A stretch of 64,000 nucleotides of DNA, taken from NCBI GenBank assembly GCA_018417955.1, contig JACTVC010000012.1, forward strand, positions 310,001-374,000, written 5' to 3'. Below, one piece after another: positions 60,591 through 64,000 of this stretch. Within the stretch, counting starts at the first letter, position 1. Every line of letters begins with the position of its first letter. This DNA comes from Laccaria trichodermophora. Its lineage: Eukaryota; Basidiomycota; Agaricomycetes; Agaricales; Hydnangiaceae. A program made the translations under genes and the position numbers. The notes under the pieces were generated by a model. It was not told the DNA's origin. It saw only the letters and a program-made list of their open reading frames with translations, and did not search any database.

Positions 60591-62269
60591 TGATACGGAT
60601 GAAACCATTTCACCCGTATAAAATTCGATTTTAACGATTTTACCGATAAAGGTCATCTCTAATAAATACACTACGTACAATTGCAATGATACAAAGAGTC
60701 AATGCGCATACCCGGCGCAGTTGATTAAAAATGCAAATGCGTGGAATCTGAAAATAGGACGAAGGCCTTGGAACTGGCAGCAGTACGCGTCGTGACATTA
60801 TACTTGGATCCTATCTAAGATTCACCTACCATGAAATAGAGCACAAAGAGGTTCTAGAGTAAACACCCAACGCAGGGAGAAGAATTGCATTACTACTAAA
60901 GGGTTTAGAAACACATAATGGATTTATTGTGAAAAACTCGTGTTTATACAAGAAATACAGAAAAGACGACTTAGACGCCTAAACGGCATGTCTGAAATAC
61001 TGAGAAGACTAAATTACGCCTAAACCGTAAACGTACGAAGACTTAGCGTGGCTCACGGCCATCCAGAAAGTCATGTACGGCAGTTCCCGCGTACGCATCA
61101 AAGACTGATGCGTCTGGACGTCACAAGTACAAACAAAAGAAAAAGACACATTCTATTATATGAAATATAATAAGAACCCCATGACAAATAAGAAAGACAT
61201 TTGAAAACACCTTCGGAGTGTCTCCCGACCTCCGTAATGAAAAGACGAGCCAAGACAGGGCATTTTAATTAAAAACTCGGAAACGACGGAAGACCGAAGA
61301 CTATTGGTAAACGCGTACGCATGCGCATCAACGCATCCGGAAACGTTAATCATTTTGTGATGTCATCTGTCAAACCGGTCAACCGGGCCATAGAAAGAAA
61401 CATGCGGGATCATGCCAAGCTAAGAATAGCTACGTCGGCTAACTCCGCGTACGCATCAAACACTGATGCGTTGGAAAATGAAAGACGCGACACTACAAAA
61501 AATCTGTAGTGTCCACCGAGATAGACTACAAAATATACCGCACGTTCATTAAATTTCGTATTTGTAATTCGGACCGAAGTATCCCGCAATTAAAACACAT
61601 GTAAAACGTAGATAGGAGTTCCTGGAGTATAAAAGGAGCGCGCTAGCAGGTCAAAAGGCAAGCAATCGCCCCCCCGTTGACCAGCTAGTTGCACTCCAAG
61701 TAGAGACTTAGGAGGTGGACAGTTGTAATCAATTAAAAGGAGATTTCTTCGTGGTCAGATAAGTACAGTGTGAACGAAGCCAGCGTGCTTGGGAGTCAAC
61801 TTACTTGGAGACTTGGAATAAGAGGTTTTAAGGACACAGTATCATTTTAGATGAGACAGCGTACTCGTACACTTGGTTTTGGAGCGTAGTGACATAATAA
61901 AAACTCACGGGAGTCATAAAAGTCAATTAAAGTCGTGTTTTGTGTTAATAAAAGAAACTGTGATCAAAGAACTTTGCATTTTAAGAGACTAAGTTCCCAG
62001 AAAGATATACCTTGTTCTATTGAACTATTCTAAACCACACCTTATAATAAAAACCCAATTTTGAACGAAAACTCTTGAGACTTAAACCTAAGAAGACAAA
62101 AGTGGTATTTCTTAATACCAAAGGCCCTCGAACTCTTGCACCGAGATTGTGATAGTGTGTGTGTGTGTGTGTGAGTGAGTGTTAGGTGTTTTAGGGTTTT
62201 CCCCCGACGCGCTTGATCCTTGTTTGCGTGTTTCGCACTTTCACGTTCATCCCCGTGCAAAGCGTATCA
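60591..62269 (+). repeat. 3' LTR (1679 bp)
   Basis: It begins TGATACG and ends CGTATCA and is bounded by the polypurine tract and the TCGC target duplication. It carries the empty hAT target site near 61654-61661 and the same (GT)n tract as the 5' LTR near 62155-62172. Confidence 0.93.
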
Positions 62270-62964
62270 TCGCATCGAATGATGAGGTCGTGAGCGTTTT
62301 CTGTGCACCACACGTTGTCAGGGTGTGAGTATTTCTTGGTGACCATATGCTCCAGTGTTGGTTGACCTTTCGGTAAGGCCATCTTCAAGTTCAGATCTGC
62401 AAGTACCTCTATTAGCTTCCCTGCATCGTCCAACGCCCTTGGCATGAAGAGCCTGTTGTCTGTCTCCTCATCCCACATCGGGTGGTGTCTGTTGAAATCG
62501 CCTGCCCATAGTAGGTGGTCGTCCTCCCTCGATAAGACCTCAGCGCGGTTTGTGCGTATGAACTCACGGACCACGCGTAAGGTCCTAGAGTGGGCGCAGT
62601 CATTGTAGATGTTAATTATCATGAGTCGTCCGTATATGCCGGCCATTTGTATCGTCACTGCATCATTCGTTCCCGGCATGTTCATTATCTTCCATGAGCT
62701 GGTCGCTAGGTCTGAGCTGACCCATGTTGTCCCCCTCGTCGTTGGTGCTTCGTCCTTGTATCGATCAACCGGTGTGACTGCTATGTAACCGTTTGGCATC
62801 CGAATGTTGCCCATTGCTGTCACGTGAGGTTCCTGTATCAGAATGACGTCCCACTCTTTCTTCGAGATCCTGTTGTAGATTTCTAGGTGCGCTTTCGAGG
62901 ATTTGTTTAGATTGATTTGGAGTATTCGTAGTCTTGTCGGCAATGGATCTAGTTGTTCAGACAT
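62270..62964 (-). CDS. LINE ORF2, N-terminal part: APE-type endonuclease
   Basis: It starts at ATG 62964, overlapping the ORF1 stop by eight bases, and reads RILQINLNKS, WDVILIQEPH, RLMIINIYND and LLWAGDFNRHHPMW, all standard blocks of apurinic endonuclease-like LINE nucleases that nick target DNA. The frame runs into the LTR element at 62269 and stops at 62191. It resumes without shift at 46650, where the final block (SLRPPATDHFPI) lies. Confidence 0.92.
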
Positions 62965-64000
62965 TAGTTATGGTCCGGGGGGTGGCACTATCAGTGGGGG
63001 GCGATTTGTTGCCCGAGGCAGGAGGGGCTTCTGGAGATTCTGGGTTAGGAAAGACGGGAGGGGGGGACTTAGCTACTGGAGGCGACGAGCGTTGGCTCGT
63101 CCGCGACTCTTTGGTGTACGGTCTTCCACCTGGAGCCGTGTTCTCGAAGCTAAGTTGCGTCTGTCGATACCTGCTCTTCTGTGAGCCCTGCTGGGCAGGG
63201 TTGATCTGGATCTCTGCTGGAGGAACTCGGCGCCCCTGCGATGGATAGGATGGTGACCATGTCCATGATTCCCTCGCTGGGAAGAAGGGGAGATTGTTTG
63301 CCGGGTCCCTGGCATTGAGATCTTCAACCTTCCTAAGGAACGTTGGGCATTCGCGATCCCAACTTGTGTGGTCGCGTGTCCTGCATGAAGTACAGTAAGT
63401 AACACCTTGCTGTGTGCACCTACTGGTCCAATGGTCCCGTCCTCCACAGGTGCCACATACGTTCACCTCTTTGCTCGTGATGGTGCACTCCGAGGCAATG
63501 TGGTCCCAGCCTTGGCACTTGAGGCATCGAATCGGTTCTTTCTTGCATTTGGCGACTGAAACTCTCTTGTGACAGATCGTTAAGCCGTTTACTATCGCTC
63601 GATTTGCTGAGTCGGCGTCCGAAAAGGTGACTATGACGTGGGTGAAGCGCTGGTCCACCCTTCGTCGCGTCGGGGGTTTGATCCACCTTAACTTGGCGAT
63701 ACTTCCTTCTGGTATGTTGTTGATCTCCTCGATTTCCTTTCTATCCTTTTTGCTGCCGGTGTCGAGGCTCAATGGGACGTAGTACGCGATGACGTTGTAA
63801 GACCTCTTCTTGAACGAGGCCTCAGCTTCCCCCAGTTCTCGCAGAAAGGTCTCCACGTTCTCCTTGGAGGCCAGCCATGCCGCGCCTTCGTCTGTGACCA
63901 TCTCGACCAGGATGCCGCTGTTTTGTATCTTCAGGGCCGACCTAACTCTGTGCTTCTGTGCTGTCGCCTTGCTCATTGCCTCCGAGAACTTGCCCACTAG
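62957..64000 (-). CDS. LINE ORF1 (Gag-like, three zinc knuckles), 5' end outside the window
   Basis: The frame is open to the right edge and ends in TGA 62959-62957. Residues near the middle form an RRM-like segment (RRVDQRFTHVIVTFSDADSA). Three consecutive zinc knuckles follow (CLKCQGWDHIASEC; CGTCGGRDHWTSRC; a longer third with CTSC...H...C), as in LINE ORF1 proteins that bind the element RNA. The C-terminal 90 residues are rich in proline and serine. No lesion is seen. Confidence 0.9.
   Translation of the reverse strand, partial: LVGKFSEAMSKATAQKHRVRSALKIQNSGILVEMVTDEGAAWLASKENVETFLRELGEAEASFKKRSYNVIAYYVPLSLDTGSKKDRKEIEEINNIPEGSIAKLRWIKPPTRRRVDQRFTHVIVTFSDADSANRAIVNGLTICHKRVSVAKCKKEPIRCLKCQGWDHIASECTITSKEVNVCGTCGGRDHWTSRCTQQGVTYCTSCRTRDHTSWDRECPTFLRKVEDLNARDPANNLPFFPARESWTWSPSYPSQGRRVPPAEIQINPAQQGSQKSRYRQTQLSFENTAPGGRPYTKESRTSQRSSPPVAKSPPPVFPNPESPEAPPASGNKSPPTDSATPRTITNV

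Larger units (their letters stand above)
46651..62269 (+). mobile_element. Ty3-type LTR retrotransposon with two antisense accessory genes (15.6 kb)
   Basis: Long terminal repeats start TGATACG and end CGTATCA. Internal order is primer-binding site, gag, protease, reverse transcriptase-RNase H-integrase, about 4.6 kb with two minus-strand spliced genes, then a polypurine tract. TCGC flanks both sides (46647-46650 and 62270-62273), a 4-bp target duplication inside the LINE ORF2. Apart from a later hAT insertion in the left copy, I found no difference between the LTRs in the stretches compared, so integration is recent. The order RNase H before integrase defines Ty3 type. The integrase ends in a GPY/F-like module (RYLGPM) without a chromodomain. 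Confidence 0.93.
42800..64000 (-). mobile_element. Non-LTR retrotransposon (LINE, Tad/I-like), interrupted; 5' end outside the window
   Basis: On the minus strand the element has ORF1 with zinc knuckles, and ORF2 with APE-type endonuclease, reverse transcriptase, RNase H and a C-terminal zinc motif. Then come a 517-base 3' UTR and an oligo(A) tail (plus-strand T-run 42800-42819). An LTR retrotransposon (46651-62269) sits inside ORF2. Outside that insertion both ORFs are free of stops and shifts, so the element was intact when it was hit. Presence of RNase H fits the Tad or I groups; the exact clade needs a tree. It inserted at the end of the minisatellite. Confidence 0.92.

Overview
The window looks like nuclear DNA of a mushroom-forming basidiomycete (Agaricomycetes). 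Host genes are split by many short introns of about 47 to 66 bases with GT or GC donors and CTRAY-like branch sites. The protein families seen (2OG-Fe(II)-like proteins, tandem dienelactone hydrolases, F-box proteins, a helical-bundle plus ubiquitin-like-domain protein) and the Ty3-type, Tad/I-type, hAT and Tc1/mariner elements fit that group. All gene models were spliced by eye from both strands. Exon joins were accepted only where phase, splice sites and protein sense agreed. No transcript or database evidence was available.

Left half, 1-25.6 kb, mostly host genes: the end of one 2OG-Fe(II)-like gene and a complete tandem neighbour (919-2336 +); a divergent paralogue (3652-5106 -); a broken DNA-level copy of part of the AFG2 locus (about 5290-6120); a two-exon six-cysteine secreted peptide (7843-8074 +); two dienelactone hydrolase paralogues (8760-9866 + and 12161-13249 +) with an F-box/LRR-like gene between them on the other strand (10263-11694); mitochondrial ATP synthase subunit f (16060-16503 +); and the divergent pair GPI16/PIG-T (19814-21676 -) and AFG2/DRG1 AAA-ATPase (22003-24998 +).

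Middle, 26-42.8 kb: two Tc1/mariner-like MITEs; a 1146-bp element present once at 27335-28480 and again as three head-to-tail copies in the opposite orientation at 32329-35766; an F-box gene between them (30181-31820 +); three tRNA-like SINE-type repeats (two at 13.9-14.9 kb, one at 35.8 kb); a lesion-bearing RCE1 CAAX-protease gene (36266-37897 -); and a helical-bundle/ubiquitin-like-domain gene (38999 onward +). The 3' end of this last gene runs into a 2.2-kb minisatellite of about 72-bp units. Each unit resembles the 3' part of an intron plus a terminal mini-exon.

Right third, 42.8-64 kb, is a nest of transposons. A non-LTR retrotransposon on the minus strand (oligo(T) tail at 42800-42819, running past the right edge) is split inside ORF2 by a 15.6-kb Ty3-type LTR retrotransposon (46651-62269 +) with a 4-bp target duplication. 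The left LTR in turn carries a 584-bp hAT-type MITE with a perfect 8-bp target duplication; the right LTR preserves the empty site. The most unusual feature is inside the LTR element. Between pol and the 3' LTR lie two intact, intron-rich genes on the opposite strand. One encodes a predicted nuclear protein with an AT-hook, a Zn2Cys6-like cysteine cluster and an acidic tail. The other encodes a protein with an acidic SUMO-interaction-like patch and a helical C-terminus. The element also has a canonical -1 slippery heptamer just before the gag stop.
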